Below are positions 45,020-52,402 of a stretch of 54,297 bases of DNA, piece after piece. Numbering within the stretch: the first letter of the stretch is position 1; the number at the start of each line of letters is the position of its first letter. Both the position numbers and the translations under genes were made by a program. Source of the stretch: an uncultured bacterium (lineage in GTDB: Bacteria > Bacillota > Clostridia > Peptostreptococcales > Anaerovoracaceae); assembly GCA_905214225.1 (NCBI GenBank), contig CAJMLL010000013.1:1-54297 (forward strand), given 5' to 3'. Below the pieces are notes generated by a model. The model saw only the letters and a list, made by a program, of their open reading frames with translations, was not told the DNA's origin and did no database searches.

Positions 45020-45140
45020 GAAAAAGACCATCGCGAAATGGCCTTTTCCTGAACAGATTTCTCTGTCCATGCCCCACAAATTATGTTATTTCACAAAAAT
45101 CGTATGGGTTAATTGTATGGTTAATACAGAAAGTTGTCAA
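45020..45140 (-). promoter_or_regulatory. aroE promoter and attenuator-like leader
   Basis: On the minus strand a near-consensus promoter TTGACA (45135-45140), 17 bases, TACAAT (45112-45117). About 60 bases into the transcript lies GGCCAT/ATGGTC (45026-45043; one G-U pair on this strand) followed by TTTTTCTTTTC. A terminator between a promoter and the gene it serves suggests attenuation, though it could also end read-through from the permease gene. Confidence 0.6.
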
Positions 45141-45193
45141 GTTCTCATTTACACTTCTTCAACGAGCAATCCTCATCTGCACGCCTTCTTCAA

Positions 45194-46588
45194 TTACGCA
45201 CACTTGCTCTCTACGCTGGCTTCTTCCTTCTCCAGCTTGTTTTCCAGTGCCTTGTAAACTGGAACACCGATGAGCATGACAACGATACTGCATGCCGACA
45301 GGATTGTGGTCTGAAGGCCTGCCAGGAAGAGCTGATCGACGACGACGAAGAGTCCGCTGGCGATTGCAATAGCTGGAACAATCGGATACAGAGGAACTTT
45401 ATAGGTTCTCTTCCATTCCGGATGGTCCTTGCGGAGCTTGATGCATCCGACAAAGCTCAGTGTGTAGAAGGTCCAGCATGCGAATACGGCGAGGTTGGTC
45501 AGTGTATTGAACTGGCCGCTCAGGGAATAAATCGCTCCGATGATGGAAATCAGGTAGATAGAGTTTACCGGAACCTGGGATTTATTCAGCTTTGCGAACA
45601 TTTTATGCTTCGGGAACAGTCCCTCCACAGCCATGGAGTACATGACTCTGGATCCGGAAAGTACGAATCCGTTGCAGGCACCGAATACGGAGATCATGAT
45701 GCCGACAGCGATGATCTTTCCTCCGACATTTCCGAAAAGCTTGATGGCTACTGCGGCTGCTGGCGCATCCATGGCTGCCAGCTGGGATGCCGGGATGACC
45801 TTCAGGTAGGCCAGGTTTACGATCAGGTAAATCGCGGTGATTACGGAAACTCCTCCGACAATCGCGCGCGGCAGGTCTTTTCCAGGGTTCTTCAGCTCTC
45901 CGGCGATGGCTCCTACACCGGTCCATCCTTCAAAAGCAAACAGAACGGATACGAGCAGCATGCCCATTGCGGAAACCGGATTGACGCCTTTTCCGATCAT
46001 CGGGCTCATCAGAGGCTGGGAGCTTCCGCCCTTCAGGAATCCGAAGATGATCAGCAGAATGATCGGTGCCAGTTTGCAGATGGTGAATACGATCTGCAGG
46101 TTTCCGGCAGCCTTGGCGCTGATGCAGTTCACGATAACCAGAATCAGAATGCAGACCAGTGCCATCGGGACAGCGAATTTCTGACCGACAAACATGGCTG
46201 CCTGATTGCCGAATGCTACAGCCAGCGCGGAAATCATTGCCGGGTAGAACAGGAGAACCTGCACCCAGCCGCAGACAAATCCCAGTCTCGGGCTGTAGAT
46301 ATCTCTGATATAGGTGACAATTCCGCCTGTTTTCGGGATCAGCACCGCAACTTCTGCAAAGGTCAGTGCCGCGCAGATGCTGATGATGCCTACGACGAGC
46401 CAGGCGAGGATGCCCATTCCCGGAGCGCCTCCGGTAGTTGTAAAAATTGCCTGTGGTTTAAAGAACACACCGGATCCGATTACACAGCCGATTACCGTTG
46501 CCAGCGCAGTACCGACACCAAGGTTCTTCTTCAATCCGTCAGACGAACTTTCAGGAGCGCTGCTTACAGCTTTCTTTTCGTCCTTCAT
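45194..46588 (-). CDS. APC family amino acid permease
   Basis: 464 residues, 12 membrane helices. The first helix carries IGCVIGSGVFFKPQAI, the usual substrate-binding unwound motif GSG. The PKTGGIVTYI segment and a late charged loop KLRKDHPEWKRTYKVPLYP fit the LAT/SteT-like group. The leader carries a tandem glycine riboswitch, so glycine, serine or alanine are the likely substrates. GGAGAAGGGAG precedes the ATG. Confidence 0.9.
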   Translation of the reverse strand: MKDEKKAVSSAPESSSDGLKKNLGVGTALATVIGCVIGSGVFFKPQAIFTTTGGAPGMGILAWLVVGIISICAALTFAEVAVLIPKTGGIVTYIRDIYSPRLGFVCGWVQVLLFYPAMISALAVAFGNQAAMFVGQKFAVPMALVCILILVIVNCISAKAAGNLQIVFTICKLAPIILLIIFGFLKGGSSQPLMSPMIGKGVNPVSAMGMLLVSVLFAFEGWTGVGAIAGELKNPGKDLPRAIVGGVSVITAIYLIVNLAYLKVIPASQLAAMDAPAAAVAIKLFGNVGGKIIAVGIMISVFGACNGFVLSGSRVMYSMAVEGLFPKHKMFAKLNKSQVPVNSIYLISIIGAIYSLSGQFNTLTNLAVFACWTFYTLSFVGCIKLRKDHPEWKRTYKVPLYPIVPAIAIASGLFVVVDQLFLAGLQTTILSACSIVVMLIGVPVYKALENKLEKEEASVESKCA

Positions 46589-46655
46589 AATTTTCTCCCT
46601 TCTCCAAACAACTCTGGCCTTCAGTCACATTAACGCGTTAAAGCGTTTAAGCATT

Positions 46656-46704
46656 AAAAAAGAGACTTTGACCGCACGTAAACTTCAACGTGCCTCAAAA
46701 TCTC
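46656..46704 (-). terminator. Expression-platform terminator of the glycine riboswitch
   Basis: GAGATTTTGAGGCACGT pairs with ACGTGC..TCAAAGTCTC, then TTTTTT. The 5' arm overlaps the end of the second aptamer, so ligand-bound folding would compete with the terminator. Confidence 0.75.
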
Positions 46705-46800
46705 AGTACTTTTGCCTGAAAGCATCACTTCTTCGGCGGCCTTTGGACAGTTTCAATTCAAAACCATACAATTCACTGATCTGCCCGCGGCCTTTCCAGA
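46702..46800 (-). ncRNA. Glycine riboswitch, second aptamer
   Basis: The conserved core reads CTCTGGAAAG at the 5' end, then GCCGCCGAAGAAGTGATGC, CTTTCAGGCAAAAG and TACTGAG. These match glycine aptamer blocks (CCGAAG and CTYTCAGGyAAAAG). Confidence 0.88.
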
Positions 46801-46925
46801 GCTCCATCCGCAATGTGTCCCTTGTACCTGAAAGCTTCACACCGTCTGTGGCGCAGCCGGTGTTTTCTCCATCGGTTTCCTGCCCCGGCTGTTCACATGC
46901 CGGCTGACAGAAAGTCTCCACATCA
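46801..46925 (-). ncRNA. Glycine riboswitch, first aptamer
   Basis: GGAGACTTTC at the 5' end, a GC-rich stem, then GTGAAGCTTTCAGGTACAAG and GGACACATTG, followed by the short linker to the second aptamer. The CTTTCAGGTACAAGGGAC block is diagnostic; the CCGAAG-like block is less clear than in the second copy. Confidence 0.82.
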
Positions 46926-46997
46926 CTTCATCTGGATATTCACTTTTTTACGAGAACGGATTCTATAATCCATTCCGTTTCCGTTATCTTCAACCTT

Positions 46998-47027
46998 ATC
47001 TTAATCGATTTCACTCCGCGGTGTCAA
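46998..47027 (-). promoter_or_regulatory. Promoter of the glycine riboswitch-permease transcript
   Basis: On the minus strand TTGACA (47022-47027), 18 bases, TAAGAT (46998-47003); start expected near 46991, so the leader is about 400 bases. Confidence 0.65.
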
Positions 47028-47103
47028 TACTTCTGCGCCATGTGTACAATATATTTTCAATACTCTTTACATCCGGTTAAATTGTTTGATAATGCTCAAA
47101 CAA

Positions 47104-47691
47104 TCAGTCGTTTATGCGACTTTCGATATACTGTCTCGCTGCCTCTTCAATCGCACTGCAGGTATGAAAGGCCTGTTTCAGATCCACTCCGCAGCAAATC
47201 ATGCCGTGATGCGCCATGATGCATCCCTTTCCGCTGCCAAGCGCACGGATCGTGTTTCTGGACAGTGCATTCGTCCCCGGGCGGGCATAATCCGCAACCC
47301 GGATAATGCTTCCGACTTCCTCAGCCAGAGCCGGATTTTCCACCTCCAGAGGCATCTTTGCCGCCGCAAACACACTGCAGTATGTCGAATGGGTGTGAAT
47401 AACCGCGCCGGCATCAGGACGACGACGGTAAATTCCCGCATGCAGGCCCCTTTCCGATGTCGGTTTGTTTCCAAAACGATCATATTTCAGGTTTTTGATG
47501 GAAACGACCACCATGTCTTCCGGCTGAAGGCGTTCATAATCCAGTCCGGAAGGCGTGACCAGCATTTCCTCATCGTTCAGGCGTATGGAAAGATTGCCCC
47601 AGGTGCCCTGCACCAGTCCGGATGCCAGAAGCCTCTGTCCGTATACGACCAGCATCTCTCTGCACTCTTCTTCAGCCCTCAATATCATCAT
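47104..47691 (-). CDS. Class II aldolase (FucA/AraD family)
   Basis: 195 residues, zinc-dependent aldolase or epimerase. GTWGNLSIR near the N-terminus, TPSGLDY, the Glu in TSERGLHAGIY, the zinc histidines in AVIHTHSTYCS and the third in MAHHGMICCG are all present. It overlaps the preceding gene by 20 bases. The sugar phosphate handled is unknown. Confidence 0.88.
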   Translation of the reverse strand: MMILRAEEECREMLVVYGQRLLASGLVQGTWGNLSIRLNDEEMLVTPSGLDYERLQPEDMVVVSIKNLKYDRFGNKPTSERGLHAGIYRRRPDAGAVIHTHSTYCSVFAAAKMPLEVENPALAEEVGSIIRVADYARPGTNALSRNTIRALGSGKGCIMAHHGMICCGVDLKQAFHTCSAIEEAARQYIESRIND

Positions 47692-48286
47692 CCTGCTCCC
47701 TTTCTGACTTTGAATACCGGTATAAATAGAAATTCCGCATCATCCTGCAGTCCAGCTTCCCGATATGTCTGGCACCGCCGATGACAGATGCCTTGATATT
47801 TACCTTTGCCGACTTCTCCAGCACCAGAAGCGCCGTATACGCCTCATACAGCGTCCGCCCGCAGGTCACCGCATAGCGTCCCTTCAGCAGAACCGCGCTC
47901 GTATCATTCAGCGCAGCGGTAATTTCACGGACACTCCGGTGAACAATCGGAACCCTTCTTCCGATAATCTGTGCCATATCATCCAGGCAGGCTCCGATCG
48001 GCTTCCCGGCATCGATATATTTTCCGACAAAAGGTGTACGGGCAAGGATCATCGCTTTCTGCTTTTTCAGCTTCATGAGCGCAGCTGCCTCCACGGTATC
48101 CAGCTGATCCAGCATTCTGGACACTTCTATAATATCCTCATCGGAAATATAGCGGAAATCCGTTCCTCTTTTTGTGGCAAAAATTCTTCCGTCTTTTTTA
48201 AGAATGATTCTTGGCGCAGGCCCCGCAGAGTACGGAAGCGCTGCAATTTTATCCGCGTATTCCGTAATCAGCTGTTTCTGATCCAT
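47672..48286 (-). CDS. Degenerate class II aldolase-like protein
   Basis: 204 residues. The fold resembles the neighbouring aldolase (ILKKDGRIFATKRGTDFRYI, then LDDMAQIIGRRVPIVH, and a final LLKGRYAVTCGRTLYEAY). The zinc histidines are missing: the position of HTH reads RTP and the HHG position reads KGR. It is therefore likely a pseudo-enzyme, perhaps a regulatory or structural partner in a mixed complex. GAGAGGTG lies upstream of the ATG. Confidence 0.75.
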   Translation of the reverse strand: MDQKQLITEYADKIAALPYSAGPAPRIILKKDGRIFATKRGTDFRYISDEDIIEVSRMLDQLDTVEAAALMKLKKQKAMILARTPFVGKYIDAGKPIGACLDDMAQIIGRRVPIVHRSVREITAALNDTSAVLLKGRYAVTCGRTLYEAYTALLVLEKSAKVNIKASVIGGARHIGKLDCRMMRNFYLYRYSKSEREQDDDIEG

Positions 48287-48425
48287 TCTTGTTCACCTCT
48301 CCCATTCTCTGCAGCATCTGACGTCTTACGGCAGAAGCATCTGCAAGTCTCTGTTCCGCCGCTCCGTTCATCAGAAGTACAGTATGTTCATAAACGTAAA
48401 GTTCTTCCGTTTTATGAACTGGCAT
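48249..48425 (-). CDS. Small protein of unknown function upstream of the aldolase pair
   Basis: 58 residues from an ATG with GAGG ten bases upstream: MPVHKTEELYVYEHTVLLMN and onward, charged and without membrane helix. It overlaps the aldolase-like start by 38 bases in another frame. The position and ribosome site support it; no family recognised. Confidence 0.45.
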   Translation of the reverse strand: MPVHKTEELYVYEHTVLLMNGAAEQRLADASAVRRQMLQRMGEVNKNGSETADYGIRG

Positions 48426-48523
48426 TATAAAAGTCCTCAATACTGACATTATATCGTACGGATGAATATGCGTCCATATGGAAAACATTACATATTTTCC
48501 ATAAATTAACAGTGTCGCTTTCC

Positions 48524-48973
48524 CTACAAAATCTTAATTCCCATGCTGACCGCCAGGACGACTGCATCCGCAATCAGCACCCCGAGAGTAATGCTCGGAA
48601 GCGCCCGTTTCATTCTCATTTCTGCCAGCGATGCGACCAGCGCGCCGGTCCAGGCTCCGGTTCCGGGAAGCGGGACCGCAACCAGAATACACAGGCCCAG
48701 CCATTCATAACGCTCTGCCTTCTTCCTGTTTTTCTCCGCTTTCTGTTCCAGCCGGTCCAGAATATGGTCAAGCCATGTGCTTCTTCCCCGGAAGAACAAA
48801 ATCAGCCTTCGCAGAAACAGAATAATAAATGGAACCGGCAGCAGATTCCCCGCCGCCGCGATAACATACGCGGCCAGTGGCGCTGCGCCCTTCGCAATGG
48901 CAAACGGAAGAGCACCGCGGAGTTCCACCACCGGCACCATTGCCATTAAAAATTCAATCAGAAGTACCTTCAT
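48524..48973 (-). CDS. Small multidrug-export-like membrane protein (Sm_multidrug_ex family)
   Basis: 149 residues, 4 membrane helices. MAMVPVVELRGALPFAIA at the N-terminus and LVAVPLPGTGAWTGALVAS in the middle are the hallmark of this DedA-related family; transport function is only putative. The start at 48973 has GAGAGGA upstream; a longer in-frame start lacks a site. Confidence 0.85.
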   Translation of the reverse strand: MKVLLIEFLMAMVPVVELRGALPFAIAKGAAPLAAYVIAAAGNLLPVPFIILFLRRLILFFRGRSTWLDHILDRLEQKAEKNRKKAERYEWLGLCILVAVPLPGTGAWTGALVASLAEMRMKRALPSITLGVLIADAVVLAVSMGIKIL

Positions 48974-49210
48974 GCAATTTCCTCTCCGCTGCATTTGCCT
49001 GCACCATTGGCAGAACTTCCAGTAAAATTTTACAATATTATAGCATACAATTCGAATAGCGGTATGTATTTTCAACTGTCCACAAACTCTGAAAAGCATG
49101 ATTTCTACACGTCTCCGACGTCTTTTCCGCAGTCTTTCTCATGCCGTTTCATGTCAAGTTCCTGTGTCTGCCCCACACTTTGCTGCAGGACATGCTGTTT
49201 CACACAGGAA

Positions 49211-49248
49211 AACGGCTCCACGAAAGTTTCTGCTTTCGCTGAGCCGTC
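49211..49248 (-). terminator. Terminator of the transglutaminase transcript
   Basis: ACGGCTC/GAGCCGT with inner CGAAAG/CTTTCG and a TTTTCC tail on the minus strand. A second stem, GGCCCTCAGG/CCTGAGGGCC at 49288-49318, lies between it and the gene. Confidence 0.65.
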
Positions 49249-49355
49249 TGATTCTCTATCTATATTTTATATCGCACAAATTAATCTGGCCCTCAGGCCC
49301 TGGTTTTCCCTGAGGGCCGGGTGATCGTCTCCCGGCCCGCGGAATCTCTATCTTC

Positions 49356-49445
49356 TATATCGCAAAATGTATTTTCAATATCGCAAATGTATCTTTATAT
49401 CGCAAAATCTATATTTTATATCGCAATTCTAGTTTTAACATCGCA
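49356..49445 (-). repeat. Array of five 20-base iterons
   Basis: TATATCGCA, AATATCGCA, TATATCGCA, TATATCGCA and AACATCGCA start at 49356, 49377, 49396, 49417 and 49437, at spacings of 21, 19, 21 and 20 bases. On the minus strand the unit is near TTTGCGATATAAAATATA. One more copy lies at 49268-49276. Confidence 0.7.
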
Positions 49446-49487
49446 GATTGATGATTTCTGAACTCCGTCATTCTTCCGGATGAAGAT

Positions 49488-50360
49488 CTACTTGATTTTC
49501 ATGCTTGAAGCGGAGGTCGGGCAGAGCGCCTTGAATCTCTTGGAACGGTATGCTGCTGCACGCTTATGTCCTCTGAACTGCTTATCAGACTTCAGGAAAT
49601 AGCTGTAGCTGCTTTCTCCTGCATCCCAGGTTGCATCAGCGTTATACCACTTGTTTCCGATCTTGATCAGGTTCCATGCGTGAAGTCCGCCGTTTGCCTG
49701 TCCTACGATTACTCTGCAGGGAACACCTGCTTTACGGCACATGTCGTAAACCAGAGCCGCATATCCGTTGCAGACGGCTTTTTTATTTACCAGTGCTGCA
49801 TAGGCTGTATACGCTGTATCCTTCAGATTTGAGCTGTAATCGTATTTCACATTTTTTGTGACGTACTTATAAATTCTTTTTACTTTCTGCTTGTCGCTGC
49901 CGCTTGTTCCGATGGATGCCATTACGCTGTTCAGCTTCTCTTTATAGGTCCGCTCCTGACTCTTGCTCAGTCTGTAGCTGACCTTGTCCTGTACGTGAAT
50001 GACATACTGTCCATCAACTTTTTCACAGCTGTACGAGAATTCATCGCCGTTATACAGATTCCATGCCGCATAATCTCCTGCCGTATTCAGTCCGTCATCC
50101 AGACTGGTCAGGCCGGAAATGCTGGTAGAAGAAAATGTATCAAATGCGGAACCCATGCTGTCTACTTTCAGCGTATAGTTGATTTCCGGATTCATTTCCA
50201 TGACATTCTGGTAAATGTACTTCTGTGCATCGCTGTAGCTGGTGAATGTGTTATCGTCCGCATACGATGCAGCGGTTCCCATTGCCATGAATACAATAAC
50301 GGTTAATACGAGAATGATTGTTTTCGCGAATACGTTCCTTTCTTTCCTTTCGCTTTTCAT
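49488..50360 (-). CDS. Secreted transglutaminase-like protein
   Basis: 290 residues. A signal peptide (TIILVLTVIVFMAMGTAASY, cleavage near SYADD) and a mature exported domain. The transglutaminase-like triad is visible: Cys in AVCNGYAALVYDMC, His in GGLHAWNLIK and Asp in WYNADATWD. Family members are cysteine proteases or cross-linkers in the wall. GAAGGGAG lies upstream of the ATG. The 425-base leader carries two c-di-GMP-I riboswitch aptamers, so secretion of this protein is tied to c-di-GMP. Confidence 0.88.
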   Translation of the reverse strand: MKSERKERNVFAKTIILVLTVIVFMAMGTAASYADDNTFTSYSDAQKYIYQNVMEMNPEINYTLKVDSMGSAFDTFSSTSISGLTSLDDGLNTAGDYAAWNLYNGDEFSYSCEKVDGQYVIHVQDKVSYRLSKSQERTYKEKLNSVMASIGTSGSDKQKVKRIYKYVTKNVKYDYSSNLKDTAYTAYAALVNKKAVCNGYAALVYDMCRKAGVPCRVIVGQANGGLHAWNLIKIGNKWYNADATWDAGESSYSYFLKSDKQFRGHKRAAAYRSKRFKALCPTSASSMKIK

Positions 50361-50485
50361 ACCGCATACTCCCTTCCATGATGCAAGGAAGCAAAGCCCA
50401 GATCAGTGCCTGTTGCCGCGGGTGTTAACATTTCGAGCTTTCCGAATTCTCCACCATACGATAATCGTGGCAGAAATTCGGGCAC

Positions 50486-50520
50486 GAAAAAAGACCCAGA
50501 CGACTCAAGAATGCAACTGG
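50486..50520 (-). terminator. Expression-platform terminator after the proximal c-di-GMP aptamer
   Basis: On the minus strand GACAGCCAG pairs with CTGGGTC (two-base bulge), followed by TTTTTT. The 5' arm is part of the conserved aptamer core. Confidence 0.55.
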
Positions 50521-50606
50521 CTGTCATCTCCGTATCTTCATACAGAGGAAGACCCTTTAGCTTTGCGTCACAGCCTTTCGGCTGTTTTGCCCTTGAAGAC
50601 TTTAAT
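50503..50606 (-). ncRNA. c-di-GMP-I riboswitch, proximal aptamer
   Basis: Minus-strand core: AAGGGCAAAAC, GCC-GAAA-GGC hairpin, GTGACGCAAAGCTAAAGGGT, variable stem, GATGACAGCCAGTTGC. All diagnostic GEMM-I blocks are present, including the GAAA tetraloop and GACGCAAAGC; the G that reads the ligand guanine is kept. Confidence 0.92.
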
Positions 50607-50619
50607 TGACCGGATCTGA

Positions 50620-50665
50620 AAACTAAAACAGCGATTACAGGTACTCTAAAACACCCGTAATCGCT
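50620..50665 (-). terminator. Terminator between the two c-di-GMP aptamers
   Basis: AGCGATTACGGGT/ACCTGTAATCGCT; the single non-complementary position is a G-U pair on the minus strand. TGTTTTAGTTTT follows. It gives the distal aptamer its own expression platform. Confidence 0.82.
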
Positions 50666-50682
50666 TTACATTCGTCGTTTAC

Positions 50683-50775
50683 GTCGAGCTAATGCAGCTG
50701 GCTGCCACTCTCCTTCCGGAGAAAGGCCCTCTAGTTTTGCGAACATACCTTTCGGTATGGGTGCCTTTTAATTTT
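50683..50775 (-). ncRNA. c-di-GMP-I-like riboswitch, distal aptamer (divergent)
   Basis: Minus-strand core: AAAAGGCACCC, CATACC-GAAA-GGTATG, TTCGCAAAACTAGAGGGCC, variable stem, GTGGCAGCCAGCTGC. The architecture equals the proximal copy, but GCAAA is GCACC and GACGCAAAGC is TTCGCAAAAC. Confidence 0.8.
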
Positions 50776-50792
50776 CAACCCTTTCGACTAGT

Positions 50793-50821
50793 ACTGTAGC
50801 ACATGGCGGAGATGATACCAA
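50793..50821 (-). promoter_or_regulatory. Promoter of the transglutaminase leader
   Basis: On the minus strand TTGGTA (50816-50821), 17 bases, TACAGT (50793-50798), just upstream of the distal aptamer. Confidence 0.6.
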
Positions 50822-50960
50822 GCGTTTTCTTTATAAATCTTCACTTTTTACACAAAAAACGTCCTGATTTGATGTTCAGCCCTTGTACAGCGTAGTCTGC
50901 CACAGTTCTATAAACTGTGTAAAATCATAGAAAAGCTCTTTGACTTTTCCATCCTCTGCC

Positions 50961-52136
50961 TTAGATGCGCGCGACACCGCTCTTGCGTGCGGCCTCTGCG
51001 ACAGCCTTTGCGACGGCCGGTCCTACTGCCGGATCGAATGCCTTCGGGATAATGTACTCTGCAGAAAGTTCTTCCGGCTTGATCAGGTCAGCCAGTGCCT
51101 GCGCTGCGGCCATCTTCATTTCTTCATTGATCTCAGATGCACGGACATCGAATGCACCTCTGAAGATTCCCGGGAATGCCAGAACGTTATTAATCTGGTT
51201 CGGGAAATCGGAACGTCCGGTGGAAATTACTGCAGCACCGCCTTCAGCAGCCTCATCCGGGAAGATTTCCGGTGTCGGATTGGCACAAGCGAAGATGATC
51301 GCATCCTTGTTCATGCTCTTGACCATTTCTTTTGTCACCAGTCCAGGAGCGGAAACGCCGATAAATACGTCTGCGCCCTTCAGAACGTCCGCAAGGCTTC
51401 CCTTCTGCATTTCCTGATTGGTAACCTCTGCCATTTCCTTCTTAATCCAATTCATTCCGTCCTCGCGGCCCTTGTAAATTGCGCCGTGGCGGTCGGTCAT
51501 GACGATATTCTTAAATCCTGCGGAAAGCAGCAGCTTTGTGATGGAAATTGCGGCAGCACCTGCTCCTGAAGTGACGACCTTGACATCCTCTTTCTTCTTT
51601 CCGACAACTCTCAGAGCATTGGTCAGTCCCGCAAGGGTGATGACGGCTGTTCCGTGCTGGTCGTCGTGGAAAATCGGAATGTCGCAGCGTTCTTTCAGCT
51701 TGCGCTCAATCTCAAAGCAGCGCGGTGCAGAAATGTCCTCCAGGTTGATTCCGCCGAAGGACTTGGAAATCAGCGCTGCCGTGTTGACAAAGGTATCTAC
51801 ATCCTTGGAATCCACGCAGAGCGGGAATGCGTCAACGTCCGCAAAAGACTTGAAAAGGACGCACTTTCCCTCCATAACCGGCATTGCCGCCTGCGGACCG
51901 ATGTCTCCCAGTCCCAGAACTGCAGAACCATCTGTAATGACCGCACACATATTCCACTTTCTTGTCAGATCATAGGCGCGGTTTTCATCCTTCTGGATCT
52001 CCAGACAAGGCTGTGCAACGCCCGGTGTGTATGCCAATGAAAGATCATCCTTATCCTTTACCGGAACACGGGAAACAACCTCGATCTTACCGCCCCATTC
52101 ACCGTGCAGACGCAGAGATTCCTTTGCATAATCCAT
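50961..52136 (-). CDS. NAD(P)-dependent malic enzyme
   Basis: Oxidative decarboxylation of malate to pyruvate, feeding redox balance and pyruvate supply. 391 residues, the short bacterial form. SLAYTPGVAQPCLEI near residue 32, the catalytic region GLGDIGPQAAMPVMEGK, FHDDQHGTA, and the dinucleotide motif VTSGAGAAAISITKLL are all intact. The upstream ribosome site GGAGGG is good. Cofactor preference cannot be told. Confidence 0.93.
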   Translation of the reverse strand: MDYAKESLRLHGEWGGKIEVVSRVPVKDKDDLSLAYTPGVAQPCLEIQKDENRAYDLTRKWNMCAVITDGSAVLGLGDIGPQAAMPVMEGKCVLFKSFADVDAFPLCVDSKDVDTFVNTAALISKSFGGINLEDISAPRCFEIERKLKERCDIPIFHDDQHGTAVITLAGLTNALRVVGKKKEDVKVVTSGAGAAAISITKLLLSAGFKNIVMTDRHGAIYKGREDGMNWIKKEMAEVTNQEMQKGSLADVLKGADVFIGVSAPGLVTKEMVKSMNKDAIIFACANPTPEIFPDEAAEGGAAVISTGRSDFPNQINNVLAFPGIFRGAFDVRASEINEEMKMAAAQALADLIKPEELSAEYIIPKAFDPAVGPAVAKAVAEAARKSGVARI

Positions 52137-52267
52137 ACTAATTATCCCTCCAAATTTCTAATCCACTCATATTTTCAAAAATATATACTGTATTATTTTA
52201 TCTCAATGGCCCAAAAACGCAACCGTTATGCAGGGATTTCTGCATTTCATCTGCCTCCGATTTATGG

Positions 52268-52402
52268 TATAATGCATGCAAAGTACGTGCATCCGGAGGA
52301 TCATGAACCTTCCCGGTGCAATAACTGCGGCCTGGCAGAGTTTCTTTTGTCAGGTTCATTTACTATGTATGAAACAACAAGAATGGAGTTGATTATTCAC
52401 AA
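52268..52402 (+). promoter_or_regulatory. Promoter and leader of the 52402 gene
   Basis: An extended -10, TGGTATAAT, lies at 52265-52273, with TTTCAT as a weak -35. The leader has a hairpin GAACCT/AGGTTC (52306 to about 52367) and a small open frame. Confidence 0.5.
52303..52392 (+). CDS. Possible leader peptide
   Basis: 29 codons, MNLPGAITAAWQSFFCQVHL and onward, after GGAGG with only three bases spacing. It ends 9 bases before the next start. It could be a translated leader or chance. Confidence 0.25.
   Translation: MNLPGAITAAWQSFFCQVHLLCMKQQEWS

Larger units (their letters stand above)
48974..49487. other. Intergenic region with hairpins and iterons
   Basis: Holds two strong hairpins (49211-49248 and 49288-49318) and a run of 20-base repeats (49356-49445). 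A minus-strand open stretch ending near 49120 lacks a start and is not called. Confidence 0.5.

Noticed and set aside
44964..45105. T-box leader before aroE
   Set aside because: No T-box sequence (AGGGTGGNACCGCG) and the leader is too short.
46703..46921. A 72-codon minus-strand frame
   Set aside because: It lies inside the tandem glycine riboswitch and has no ribosome site.
49100..49270. Minus-strand open stretch upstream of the export-like gene
   Set aside because: Reads protein-like for 45 codons but has no start codon or ribosome site and includes a terminator hairpin.
49268..49445. CRISPR array
   Set aside because: Units are about 20 bases with no unique spacers of 30 bases, and there are no cas genes.
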